Origin: Akkermansia sp.
Lineage (GTDB): Bacteria > Verrucomicrobiota > Verrucomicrobiia > Verrucomicrobiales > Akkermansiaceae
Length of the DNA: 64,000 nt
Direction of reading: 5' to 3'
Assembly (NCBI GenBank): GCA_017517805.1
Contig: JAFWYD010000084.1
Location: 1-64,000, forward strand
In this document: positions 34,292 to 41,477 of the stretch, one piece after another
How the letters are laid out: every line of letters starts with the position of its first letter
Numbering within the stretch: position 1 is the stretch's first letter
Translations under genes and position numbers: made by a program
The notes under the pieces: generated by a model
Seen by the model: the letters and a program-made list of their open reading frames with translations, nothing else
What the model was told of the DNA's origin: nothing
Database searches by the model: none

Positions 34292-34846
34292 TTAGTGCTT
34301 ACCACACTTGCATTCGTGGCCTTCACCGTGGCCACCGCAGCACTCATGGTCGGCATCCCCATGCCCGCACTTGCACTCATGCTTGCCACATGATTCATTA
34401 TCGCAATCGCCACAATCGCCATGGCAACCACCACCGCAGGAGCATGCACTCATCTGCTGGTTCATGGCATCGGCCACCTCCTCATCGCTGGGAGCAGCGC
34501 CCTTCTCGATGGCGAGGCAGAGGTACTGATTCACCACAGAAAGCATATCGTCAAGCAGCTGGCGGGATTCCAGGAATCCCTTGCAGAGCTCATTTTCCAC
34601 CACAGCTGAGCGCAGCTGGTCAAACTTGGTCAGTTCCTCTTCGGAAGGAGGCATGCCCTCCATGTGCTTGTTGCGCAGGGTTTCGCCATATTCACTTACC
34701 TTGCGGAAAAGATCGGTTGCCTCAGGATTCTGGTAAAACAGACCAATGCGGGCCTTGGCTGCCACTACTTTCTGACTATTCGCAAATGCCGCTGCCAGTT
34801 CGCCAGCCAGTTTTGCCAGTTCGGGGGTAAGGGAAGTATTTGCCAT
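34292..34846 (-). CDS. ylbF-like: YlbF-family protein with a Cys/His-rich metal-binding-like tail
   Basis: The 184-residue product starts at MANTSLTPELAKLAGELAAAFANSQKV. A promoter with its -10 ending 10 bp before this ATG excludes the much longer frame. Residues 1-125 are the all-helical YlbF/YmcA-type domain (FRKVSEYGETLRNKH, CKGFLESRQLLDDMLSVVNQYL). Those proteins form the Bacillus Y-complex that affects RNase Y and RNA turnover. Residues 130-184 are unlike the family: about 14 Cys and 9 His, with CSCGGGCHGDCGDC, HECKCGHG and HECKCGKH units, resembling a metallothionein or a SEC-C-like metal-binding tail. Similar tails are known on Verrucomicrobia YlbF proteins only from memory. The role of the metal is unknown. 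Confidence 0.82.
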   Translation of the reverse strand: MANTSLTPELAKLAGELAAAFANSQKVVAAKARIGLFYQNPEATDLFRKVSEYGETLRNKHMEGMPPSEEELTKFDQLRSAVVENELCKGFLESRQLLDDMLSVVNQYLCLAIEKGAAPSDEEVADAMNQQMSACSCGGGCHGDCGDCDNESCGKHECKCGHGDADHECCGGHGEGHECKCGKH

Positions 34847-34855
34847 AACAAACGG

Positions 34856-34884
34856 AGAGTACCACATAACCTGCCGTCTTGCAA
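34856..34884 (-). promoter_or_regulatory. Promoter of the ylbF-eptA-rmuC unit
   Basis: TTGCAA - 17 bp - TACTCT on the minus strand, with the -10 ending 10 bp from ATG 34846. Confidence 0.55.
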
Positions 34885-34968
34885 TCCTGTAATGTGTCAA
34901 ACGAATCAAAAGAGGAATGCACCCCCGCTCATTCTTCAGGCATGTTGCGGCATGCGTCTCTTTGGGGC

Positions 34969-34997
34969 TTGATTTTGCGCGCAGATACGGGTAGAAT
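34969..34997 (+). promoter_or_regulatory. Promoter of the small membrane protein-pdxA unit
   Basis: TTGATT - 17 bp - TAGAAT, with the -10 ending 10 bp from ATG 35007. Confidence 0.6.
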
Positions 34998-35006
34998 AAG
35001 CGGTGT

Positions 35007-35279
35007 ATGAAGACATGTCTGGGCAGTCTGCTGTTAGTTCCCGTCATCCTGGCGCTTGTGGTATCAGTCGTGTACCATGCCTCGGTCAATTCGGAACTGC
35101 AGTTTGAGCAACGGGATACCAATGCTCAGTATATCAACACATCCCGCTCCTTCCGCCCCCAGGTGAAGGAACCGGAAAAGCCAGCCCCTGCCCCGGCTTC
35201 TGAAGCCGGGAAGCCGGAATCCACACCCGCAGGTGCCGTTCCCGGGCTGGTAGATGATGATGTGGCTGAGGAGGTCTGA
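35007..35279 (+). CDS. Small single-span membrane protein upstream of pdxA
   Basis: The 90-residue protein has an N-terminal membrane segment (LGSLLLVPVILALVVSVVYHA) and a periplasmic Pro/Ala/Glu-rich tail (EPEKPAPAPASEAGKPESTP). No family recognised. A good promoter directly before the ATG and only two bases between its stop and the pdxA ATG support a real gene. The GAGGAGG that serves pdxA lies within its last codons, so translation of pdxA probably depends on it. Confidence 0.7.
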   Translation: MKTCLGSLLLVPVILALVVSVVYHASVNSELQFEQRDTNAQYINTSRSFRPQVKEPEKPAPAPASEAGKPESTPAGAVPGLVDDDVAEEV

Positions 35280-35281
35280 CC

Positions 35282-36163
35282 ATGAGCAGCCCCATGCAAC
35301 GCCCCGTGATCGGGTACACCCTGGGTGACCAGGCAGGAATCGGCCCGGAAATCATGCGTGCAGCGCTCGCTACCCTCAGCGCTCAGGATGCTGTCTTTCT
35401 ACCCATGGGCAAGGAAATTACGGCAACCGCAGGCTGCCCCACCCGGGATACAGCCCTTACTGCCCTGGAGCACCTGGAAACAGCAGCCGCTGCTCTCAGG
35501 GAGGGTCGCATCGATGCCGTAGTGACGGCTCCGGTCTGCAAGGAAGGACTGCACGCCGTCGGGTTCGATTTCCCGGGGCAGACGGAGTTCTTTGCCGACC
35601 GGCTGAACTGCCCCGACTACGCAATGTGCCTCACAGGCAGGCACCTCACCGTGGCACTCGGCACGATTCATACGGCTCTGGCCGATGTACCCGCCCGGCT
35701 CACCAGCGCTGAGCTGGTCCGCATCGGCTCCCTGCTGGCAGCTTTCCTGCGCAGCAGCGGGTTACCCCACCCACGCATCGCTGTAGCAGGCCTCAACCCG
35801 CACAACGGTGAAAACGGAGCCTTCGGTGATGAAGAGCAACGCATCATCCAACCTGCCGTGCTGCAATTGCAGGCTGCCCTGCCCTGGGCTCATGTCGCCG
35901 GTCCCTGCGTTCCCGATTGTGTCTACCGCGATGCCTCGCTCGGGCATTTCGATGCTGTGCTTGCCCCCTACCACGATCAGGCCCTTATCCCGCTCAAACT
36001 ACTCGATTTTGATAACGCGGTCAATGTCACCCTGGGGCTCCCCCGCTACCGCACCAGCCCGGACCATGGCACCGCCTTCTCCATCGCTGGTAAAGGCATC
36101 GCCTCCCCTGCCAGTACCATCCGCGCGTTCCAACTCGCCATTTCCTGCGCCCTGCATCATTGA
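35282..36163 (+). CDS. pdxA: 4-hydroxythreonine-4-phosphate dehydrogenase
   Basis: PdxA (293 residues) oxidises 4-phosphohydroxy-threonine in the DXP-dependent vitamin B6 pathway. Seen are GDQAGIGPEI at the start, three His positions expected to bind the divalent metal (TIHTALADVPARL, GLNPHNGENGAFG, RTSPDHGTAF) and APYHDQALIPLK. The FPGQTEFFA segment has Gln where many PdxA proteins have His (GHTE), so substrate contact may differ; the PdxA2 group, which acts on other phosphorylated acids, is an alternative. A Shine-Dalgarno GAGGAGG stands 8 bases before the ATG, one of few in the window. Confidence 0.88.
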   Translation: MSSPMQRPVIGYTLGDQAGIGPEIMRAALATLSAQDAVFLPMGKEITATAGCPTRDTALTALEHLETAAAALREGRIDAVVTAPVCKEGLHAVGFDFPGQTEFFADRLNCPDYAMCLTGRHLTVALGTIHTALADVPARLTSAELVRIGSLLAAFLRSSGLPHPRIAVAGLNPHNGENGAFGDEEQRIIQPAVLQLQAALPWAHVAGPCVPDCVYRDASLGHFDAVLAPYHDQALIPLKLLDFDNAVNVTLGLPRYRTSPDHGTAFSIAGKGIASPASTIRAFQLAISCALHH

Positions 36164-36535
36164 TGCAAACCCAAAAAATCAAGAAAATCTAAGTATTTTT
36201 CCCGCGTTCCAATGTGTGTCATCCCATCTGCCTGTGACCATTTGTGTCATGTCGGCTCAAAATTACACTTTTCTTAATCAAAATCGCGTCAATCCGCACC
36301 AAAACAGGCATTTTCTAAACAAGGAACCATCGCGTGCACGCGCGCGATACCCATTTTTTGTCATTTTTTATCATTTTTTGCTAAAAAACGCAAGAGAAGC
36401 TTGACACCCTCAACACGAGAAAACAAATAAAACGCTTGCCAAGCACCCGGGTGATGTGATAGTATGCCCCCACGCCGCGCCTACCAGTTCGGCCGAGTCC
36501 CGAAAGTCACCGAACCTTTTTCAAATCCAGTTTAC
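36164..36535. other. AT-rich leader region with phased T-tracts
   Basis: No gene is seen. A 16-bp alternating CG/CA tract (36331-36346) is followed by T6 runs starting at 36354, 36364 and 36374 and an A6 run at 36383. Runs repeat at one helical turn, which predicts intrinsically bent DNA. The promoter of the 3D-domain gene lies 50 bp downstream. The leader from the promoter to ATG 36536 is about 65 bases. Confidence 0.6.
36436..36465 (+). promoter_or_regulatory. Promoter of the 3D-domain protein gene
   Basis: TTGCCA - 18 bp - TAGTAT, downstream of a bent-DNA tract. Confidence 0.5.
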
Positions 36536-37168
36536 ATGATGAACATTTTCAAAAAGGCACTCTCACTGGCAACCCTGACTTTGGCTGCCATCACCGGAAT
36601 GCCAGAGGCAGAAGCCGCTTACAACCCGGGCATCACCAGCCGTGGGTTCATTCCGCCGGCTGCGCCGAGGCGTTCGGCCATGCCGGATCGTCGCTTACCC
36701 AATCTGGGAAGAGACAAGCACGGATTCCCATTCTACCACCCGCGCCAGCTCAACCGCGTGGTTCGCACCACCGCCTACACGCATTCTGAAAGCGACCACA
36801 TCGGCTACGGCCCGAAAAACGCCATAGGAACCTACCTGAAGTACGGCGAAAAAGTACGCAGCGCAGCGGCAGACTGGTCGGTCTACCCCCTGGGGACAAA
36901 GTTCAAGATTAAGGGAGAGCCGTACATTTACGTGGTCGATGACTACGGCAGCGCGCTGGTCGGCACGGCAACCATTGATATCTACCAGCCCAACAAGTCG
37001 CTGATGCGCCAATGGGGACGCCGGGTAGTAGAGATTGAGGTGATTCAGTGGGGATCCTCCCGCCTGAGCATGGAGAAGCTTTCCGGCCGCAAGGCATATT
37101 CGCACTGCCGCCAGATGTATGCAGCCCTGCTGGAGCAAAGCCGCCACCGCAACACAGCCAAGCGCTGA
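36536..37168 (+). CDS. Secreted 3D-domain (RlpA/MltA-fold) protein
   Basis: A 210-residue exported protein with signal peptide MMNIFKKALSLATLTLAAITGMPEAEA. About residues 75-160 form a 3D domain, the double-psi barrel named for three Asp residues and shared with MltA-type lytic transglycosylases and the Gram-positive stationary-phase Sps/Rpf proteins. Motifs are RTTAYTHSESDH, NAIGTYL, WSVYPLGTKFKI and VVDDYGSALVGTATIDIY with the Asp set. It probably cuts or binds peptidoglycan in the periplasm. ATG 36536 gives the proper signal peptide; the frame open from 36464 starts inside the promoter. A terminator follows at 37196. Confidence 0.85.
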   Translation: MMNIFKKALSLATLTLAAITGMPEAEAAYNPGITSRGFIPPAAPRRSAMPDRRLPNLGRDKHGFPFYHPRQLNRVVRTTAYTHSESDHIGYGPKNAIGTYLKYGEKVRSAAADWSVYPLGTKFKIKGEPYIYVVDDYGSALVGTATIDIYQPNKSLMRQWGRRVVEIEVIQWGSSRLSMEKLSGRKAYSHCRQMYAALLEQSRHRNTAKR

Positions 37169-37195
37169 ATCTAATTGTTTCTATCTTTTTAAATT

Positions 37196-37227
37196 AAGCC
37201 CCTGGGCGAACACCAGCCCGGGGGCTT
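37196..37227 (+). terminator. Terminator of the 3D-domain gene
   Basis: AAGCCCCTGGGC pairs with GCCCGGGGGCTT over an 8-base loop, followed by TCT; about 28 bases behind the stop. Confidence 0.75.
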
Positions 37228-37245
37228 TCTGCACACATAAAGAAA

Positions 37246-37274
37246 CGCCCTGCCAGCCCGAAAGCCAGCAGGAC
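37246..37274 (-). terminator. Terminator of the glycine-zipper lipoprotein gene
   Basis: GTCCTGC / GCAGGGC arms on the minus strand, followed by GTTTCTTTATG. It stands back to back with the plus-strand terminator at 37196-37227. Confidence 0.55.
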
Positions 37275-37310
37275 GGAAAGTAAGATTCAGGTATTCAGGC
37301 TACCTGCCGG

Positions 37311-37796
37311 TCACATGCCATCAGGTTCGAAACGGGAATTGTTGGTACCGTGGTAGTAGATACCATGAGCCCCCACCGGGATGTAGCCCACTTGCGAGGA
37401 GACAGGCTGAATCACCGAGTACAGCTGATTGGTACCATCGATCTTCACCGTCAGGGACTGTCCCTTCGTATTGCCGACGGCATCGACAAGGTAGCGCCCG
37501 GCAAGGGCACCCAGCACGCCAAAACCAGCAGCAGACACCACGCGGCCGGAACCGCCACCCAGCATCTGGCCTGCGCCGGCACCCAGAACAGCGCCCACAC
37601 CAGTACCAACGTTCTTAGCCGTGCTGGTCGTCTCGATATTCACGCTGCGGGCAGCAACGACCGTTGCCGCAAAAGCCTGAGCCCCATAGCCCACCTTATC
37701 AGGGGAGACACTGTTGCCATCCACCATCGTGGAGCAGGACGAGGTCAGCATGGCACAGCCAGCCACAGCCGCCATCAGAATGTACTTCTTCTTCAT
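37311..37796 (-). CDS. Glycine-zipper lipoprotein
   Basis: The 161-residue lipoprotein starts at MKKKYILMAAVAGCAMLTSSCSTMVDG (lipobox TSSC). Residues 75-115 are a glycine-zipper 2TM-like stretch (GTGVGAVLGAGAGQMLGGGSGRVVSAAGFGVLGALAGRYLVD), as in SlyB/Pcp/OmpATb-type proteins that insert helix hairpins in the outer membrane. The final part (LTVKIDGTNQLYSVIQP to VPVGAHGIYYHGTN) resembles the SH3-like end of the same families. SlyB stabilises the outer membrane under stress in E. coli; a like role here is inference. It has its own promoter and terminator. Confidence 0.83.
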   Translation of the reverse strand: MKKKYILMAAVAGCAMLTSSCSTMVDGNSVSPDKVGYGAQAFAATVVAARSVNIETTSTAKNVGTGVGAVLGAGAGQMLGGGSGRVVSAAGFGVLGALAGRYLVDAVGNTKGQSLTVKIDGTNQLYSVIQPVSSQVGYIPVGAHGIYYHGTNNSRFEPDGM

Positions 37797-37842
37797 ATCA
37801 TTATCATTGTGTTTGGGGTTACACCTCACGGAGTTCTATTGT

Positions 37843-37871
37843 AGAATACTCCTCGGGTCGGGGAGAGTCAA
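37843..37871 (-). promoter_or_regulatory. Promoter of the glycine-zipper lipoprotein gene
   Basis: TTGACT - 17 bp - TATTCT on the minus strand, leaving a leader of about 40 bases. Confidence 0.55.
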
Positions 37872-37979
37872 GCGCAAACATGCGGCGTGACGTACTGTCC
37901 TCACCAACTAGAGCGCACCTTGAAGAAGATTTTGTTTCAGAATTCCTGAAGAAAAGTGAAAAAAAGTCAGAAATTTGGC

Positions 37980-38008
37980 TTGCATAAAATGAGTTTCTGC
38001 TGTATAAG
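37980..38008 (+). promoter_or_regulatory. Promoter of the small basic protein gene
   Basis: TTGCAT - 17 bp - TATAAG. An upstream A-rich stretch (GAAAAGTGAAAAAAAG) could serve as an UP element, fitting strong expression. The leader of about 48 bases contains a small CCGCA/TGCGG hairpin. Confidence 0.6.
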
Positions 38009-38062
38009 AAGCGACCACATTTCCGCAGTGATGCGGAGTTAACCTTTACCAAACACACATAT

Positions 38063-38218
38063 ATGTCTAAGCACTCCACACTCAAGGCTACTGGTACCGT
38101 TGGCGGCAAGCGTTCTGTTCTCAAGCGTTTCGAGCGCGTGAAGCTCATGAAGGAACGCGGTCAGTGGAAGGAAGGTCAGAGCCCCATCGGCCTGCCCAAG
38201 ACCAAGTTCGAAGCCTGA
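38063..38218 (+). CDS. Verrucomicrobia/Chlamydiae small basic protein
   Basis: A 51-residue, strongly basic protein (MSKHSTLKATGTVGGKRSVL, then KRFERVKLMKERG, ending SPIGLPKTKFEA). It matches the TIGR04137 pattern of small basic proteins found in Verrucomicrobia and Chlamydiae, recognised by VLKRFER and GLPKxK. Function is unproven; the small size, charge, and strong promoter and terminator suggest an abundant ribosome- or nucleic-acid-associated protein. It is the best single marker in the window for the PVC group. Confidence 0.88.
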   Translation: MSKHSTLKATGTVGGKRSVLKRFERVKLMKERGQWKEGQSPIGLPKTKFEA

Positions 38219-38255
38219 TTCGGCCCCTCTCGAGAGGGTATTCACATTTTCTGGG

Positions 38256-38285
38256 GCCCCCCGGTTGTGGCGACCGCGGGGCTTC
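38256..38285 (+). terminator. Terminator of the small basic protein gene
   Basis: GCCCCCCGG and CCGCGGGGC around a 9-base loop, then TTCTT. A palindrome CCCTCTCGAGAGGG lies before it at about 38225-38238. Confidence 0.65.
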
Positions 38286-38318
38286 TTCCATCCCGCCATA
38301 TTTCCTTTAATTTGAACT

Positions 38319-39716
38319 ATGTCTGAAGATAATGGCTATCCCGCCGCCCCAGAGGGCAGCGTTCGCCTGAATAAATTCCTGGCCATGTGTGGTTATGAAA
38401 GCCGCCGCGCTGCGGACCGGCTGATAGCAGAAGGCCGCGTCGAGGTGAACGGCAAGGCTGTGGACACACCGGGTCTGAGGGTCATGCCTACGGATTTCGT
38501 GAGAGTCGATGGCCGCCGCGCCGTGCCCCAGGAAGAAGTCGTCATCCTGCTCAACAAGCCGCGCGGCTATGTATGCAGCCGCGAAGCTCAGGGAGCCATC
38601 GGCACCGTCTATGATCTGCTGCCGCCCAAATACCGCCACGCCAACTACGTGGGGCGGCTGGATGCAGATAGCGAAGGCCTGCTCATCTTTACCAACAACG
38701 GAAGCATGAGCCAGAACCTGGCCCACCCCAGCGGTGGTGTGGAGAAAGAATACTGGGTCACCCTGGACCAGGCATTCGACAGTAGCGTACTCATCCAGCT
38801 GCTCAAGGGGGTCCGTATCCCCGAAGGCCAGGCCAAGGCCAAGTACGTTTCCCGCCTCTCAGCTCGCCGCGCCTGCGTAGTCCTGGAGCAAGGGCTGAAG
38901 CGCCAGGTGCGCCAGATGTTTGCCTGTCTCGGTCTCCGGGTAAAGAAGCTTGTCCGCGTGCGTATCGGTTCCCTGTGGGGTGGTGACCTGGAACCCGGGC
39001 ACTGCCAGCTCATGAGCGCAGAGCAGATTGAACAGGCTGGCACTAACCCGCGCCGCCGCAAAGGCCTGGTGGGAGCCAAGCAGGTGTTCAAGCCGCGCCA
39101 GAACCCGGTTCAGACCAAAGCGGCAGATGATGACGATGATGATAACTACGTCTTCAACCCCGCTGATTTCGAAACCGAGGAGGAAGCTCTGGGGGTAGCC
39201 ACCAAGTTTACCGAGGGTGAGGCCTACGAACCTGAGCGAGAAGACAGCCGCCGTCCCTTCGGGCGCGCCCCCCGCAACCGCCGCGATGATTCCCGCAGCT
39301 TTGGCGGTGAACGCCGTTCCTCCGGTGAGCGCAGGAACTTCGGCGAACGCCGCAGCTTCGATGGCGAGCGCCGCTCCTTCGGCGAGCGCAGGAACTTCGG
39401 CGAACGCCGCAGCTTCGATGGCGAGCGCCGCTCCTTCGGTGAGCGCAGAAACTTCGGCGAACGCCGCAGTTTCGATGGCGAGCGCCGCTCCTTCGGTGAG
39501 CGCAGAAACTTCGGCGAGCGCCGCAGTTTCGATGGCGAGCGCCGCTCCTTCGGTGAGCGCAGAAACTTCGGCGAGCGCCGCAGCTTCGATGGTGAGCGCC
39601 GCTCCTTCGGCGAGCGCAGGAACTCCGGCGAGCGCAAGCCCTCCTTTGGTGGCCGCAAACCCTTCAACCGCGACAACGGGAACCGCCGCTCCGGAGGTTT
39701 TCGACGCGGCGAATAA
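38319..39716 (+). CDS. rluB-like: RsuA/RluB-family pseudouridine synthase with an Arg-rich repeat tail
   Basis: Of 465 residues, about 1-245 are a standard S4 plus RsuA-type pseudouridine synthase (VRLNKFLAMCGYESRRAADRLI; LLNKPRGYVCS; YVGRLDADSEGLLIFTNNG with catalytic Asp; KRQVRQMFACLGLRVKKL). RluB, which modifies 23S rRNA U2605, often has a basic tail. Here an acidic piece (DDDDDDNYVF) is followed by residues 310-465, rich in Arg, Gly, Ser and Phe, including five copies of the 19-residue unit GERRNFGERRSFDGERRSF. This RGG-like tail probably binds RNA and may make the protein prone to condensation. This is the third pseudouridine synthase of the window. A terminator follows at 39750. Confidence 0.9.
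   Translation: MSEDNGYPAAPEGSVRLNKFLAMCGYESRRAADRLIAEGRVEVNGKAVDTPGLRVMPTDFVRVDGRRAVPQEEVVILLNKPRGYVCSREAQGAIGTVYDLLPPKYRHANYVGRLDADSEGLLIFTNNGSMSQNLAHPSGGVEKEYWVTLDQAFDSSVLIQLLKGVRIPEGQAKAKYVSRLSARRACVVLEQGLKRQVRQMFACLGLRVKKLVRVRIGSLWGGDLEPGHCQLMSAEQIEQAGTNPRRRKGLVGAKQVFKPRQNPVQTKAADDDDDDNYVFNPADFETEEEALGVATKFTEGEAYEPEREDSRRPFGRAPRNRRDDSRSFGGERRSSGERRNFGERRSFDGERRSFGERRNFGERRSFDGERRSFGERRNFGERRSFDGERRSFGERRNFGERRSFDGERRSFGERRNFGERRSFDGERRSFGERRNSGERKPSFGGRKPFNRDNGNRRSGGFRRGE
39324..39608 (+). repeat. Five 57-bp tandem repeats in the pseudouridine synthase tail
   Basis: Five in-frame units starting at 39324, 39381, 39438, 39495 and 39552, with a degenerate sixth at 39609. They differ mainly by silent C/T and A/G changes, so the protein repeat is conserved. 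Unit length equals that of the unrelated His-rich repeat at 6107-6448. Confidence 0.95.
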
Positions 39717-39749
39717 CCTGCGCACCGCGTAAGCGCATTTCCGTTTTCC

Positions 39750-39783
39750 CCGGTGCTGGTACTCATCATCAGCACCGGTTTTT
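39750..39783 (+). terminator. Terminator of the rluB-like gene
   Basis: CCGGTGCTG pairs with CAGCACCGG around an 11-base loop; TTTTTCTTT follows. Confidence 0.85.
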
Positions 39784-39832
39784 CTTTCAACAGATGAAAT
39801 ACTTTCACCGTCTGAGCTTAAATTTCCCCCAC

Positions 39833-41173
39833 ATGAAACACTCCTGGCTCCTTGCAATACTGACAGCCCTGCCCCTGCTGGCAGAAGCCCCCCCCACCAG
39901 TGCAGATGCCCGCATGGAAGAAAGCGTGGCCCACCTCAAAGCAGAAGCTGAAAAGGGCGATGCCTACTCCCTGCGCCAATTGTACCTGCGATACGCGCTG
40001 AAAGGATACAGCAAACAAGCGACCGCCTGGGCAGATAAATACATCGAAACCCTGACCCGGAAAGCCCAGGCTGGAGACCAGAAAGCCATGTGGGCGCTTG
40101 CTCGCACCTTCCTGAGCGGCGATGGTGTCATCCCGGCAGATACAGCACGCAGCATCGAATGGTTCAACCGACTCTCTGCCACCGGAGAACCTGCCGCAGC
40201 CTTCATCCTGGGTGATCTGTACTCGAAGCAGAACAGTACGGAAGCCGCAGCCTCGGCCTATACCAAAGCATACACCACGTACTCAGACCGGGCAGCAGGC
40301 GGCGATTCCGAAGCCCTCTACTGGAAAGGCTATATGGAACTCAATGGTCTGGGCACCGCCCGAAATACTGCCAACGGTATCGCCCAGCTGGAAAAAGCAG
40401 CGGCAGAAGGCTCCATCCCCGCCGCTTACCAGCTCTTCAAGGTATACACCAAAGGCCTCGGCACCCAGGCAGATGAAGTAAAGGCCCTGACCTACGCCAC
40501 CATACTCGCAGATGCCGGAAAGGATAACCAGATGGCCTACGTAGTGGCAGATGCCTACCTGAAGGGAAAAGGAGTACCGAAAGATGAGGCAAAAGGCAGA
40601 GATTACCTCGCCAGAGCCGTAGCAGCCCAAGTCCCAGCAGCGCTTTACCACCACGGATGGATGCTCCAGGAAGAAGGCAAAGCCGAAGAAGCCCTGCAAG
40701 CCTACCGTCAGGCCGCTGCACAAGGCCATGCAGATGCCGCCGTGAAGGCAGGCTCCATGGTTATCTTCGGCGAGGGCGTGGAGGCCGATTCGGCAGAAGG
40801 GCTCAAACTGCTTCAATATGCCGACTCAGCTCTGCAAAGCCCCTTCGCCCCATACGAACTCGGTCGCTACTACGACAGCGTGGGAGAAACAGCCCTGGCA
40901 GATGAATACTATATCACCGCCAGCAACCGTGGCTATCCCGCAGCCATGGCCCGCCGGGGGCTGCTTCACCTCAACCCGGCCTCCACCCTCACCTGGAACC
41001 CGACCGCCACCTATCACAGGTGGAAACTCGGAGCCGATGCCGGCGACCCCACCTGCACCCTCTACCTCCGGCTCTATCTCTTCGTCTTCACCCCCCTGCT
41101 CCTCATCCTCATCTTCGGGCTCCCCCTCTACTTCGTCCACCAGCTCGTCAAACGCCGCAACAAGCAGGAGTAA
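39833..41173 (+). CDS. Sel1-repeat protein with a C-terminal membrane anchor
   Basis: The 446-residue protein has a signal peptide (MKHSWLLAILTALPLLAEA) and about eight Sel1-like repeats of 36 residues: KAMWALARTFLSGDGVIPADTARSIEWFNR, EALYWKGYMELNGLGTARNTANGIAQLEKAA, MAYVVADAYLKGKGVPKDEAKGRDYLARA, and others to about 385. A membrane segment near the end (LYLFVFTPLLLILIFGLPLYFVH) and a basic KRRNKQE tail place the repeats in the periplasm. Sel1 proteins act as adaptors; no enzyme motif is present. ATG 39833 is preferred over 39794 for the signal peptide. Confidence 0.82.
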   Translation: MKHSWLLAILTALPLLAEAPPTSADARMEESVAHLKAEAEKGDAYSLRQLYLRYALKGYSKQATAWADKYIETLTRKAQAGDQKAMWALARTFLSGDGVIPADTARSIEWFNRLSATGEPAAAFILGDLYSKQNSTEAAASAYTKAYTTYSDRAAGGDSEALYWKGYMELNGLGTARNTANGIAQLEKAAAEGSIPAAYQLFKVYTKGLGTQADEVKALTYATILADAGKDNQMAYVVADAYLKGKGVPKDEAKGRDYLARAVAAQVPAALYHHGWMLQEEGKAEEALQAYRQAAAQGHADAAVKAGSMVIFGEGVEADSAEGLKLLQYADSALQSPFAPYELGRYYDSVGETALADEYYITASNRGYPAAMARRGLLHLNPASTLTWNPTATYHRWKLGADAGDPTCTLYLRLYLFVFTPLLLILIFGLPLYFVHQLVKRRNKQE

Positions 41174-41238
41174 TTTCCTCTCGCCGCTCCATTTCAGTAA
41201 ATGCAGAACGCGTTTTTTAAGAAAAACGTAATTTTTGC

Positions 41239-41267
41239 TTGACTTCCACACAAAGTCCATATATACT
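41239..41267 (+). promoter_or_regulatory. Promoter of tRNA-Cys
   Basis: TTGACT - 17 bp - TATACT, with the -10 ending 24 bp before the mature tRNA. Confidence 0.65.
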
Positions 41268-41290
41268 CTGCCCCGCAACCACGCAACATC

Positions 41291-41364
41291 GGCGGGATAG
41301 CCAAGTGGCCTAAGGCAACGGTTTGCAAAACCGTCATTCGTGGGTTCAAATCCCACTCCCGCCT
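41291..41364 (+). tRNA. trnC: tRNA-Cys, anticodon GCA
   Basis: A complete cloverleaf: acceptor GGCGGGA / TCCCGCC, D arm with AGCCAAGTGG, anticodon stem ACGGT / ACCGT with loop containing GCA, variable loop, and T arm GTGGG-TTCAAAT-CCCAC. U73, the discriminator required by cysteinyl-tRNA synthetase, is present. The 3' CCA is not encoded. A strong terminator follows within 10 bases. Confidence 0.95.
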
Positions 41365-41372
41365 CTGAAAAA

Positions 41373-41402
41373 AGCAGTAACAAGTTTGTTACTGCTTTTT
41401 TT
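41373..41402 (+). terminator. Terminator of tRNA-Cys
   Basis: AGCAGTAACAA pairs with TTGTTACTGCT, followed by a run of seven T; the A-rich left side lets it act on the minus strand too. Confidence 0.85.
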
Positions 41403-41431
41403 CGTGCTCCGAGTCATGCGGATTTTCCAGC

Positions 41432-41460
41432 TTGCCAAGCCGGGGCAGAAGTGGTAGAGT
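41432..41460 (+). promoter_or_regulatory. Promoter of the OppF-like ATPase gene
   Basis: TTGCCA - 17 bp - TAGAGT, 18 bp before ATG 41478. Confidence 0.55.
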
Positions 41461-41477
41461 AAGCTCATACCGCCGCC

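Noticed and set aside
38859-39857. 332-codon minus-strand frame opposite the Arg-rich repeat tail
   Set aside because: Open only because the 57-bp repeat and codon bias avoid stops in that frame; the Ala/Leu/Glu repeat has no start signal or family.
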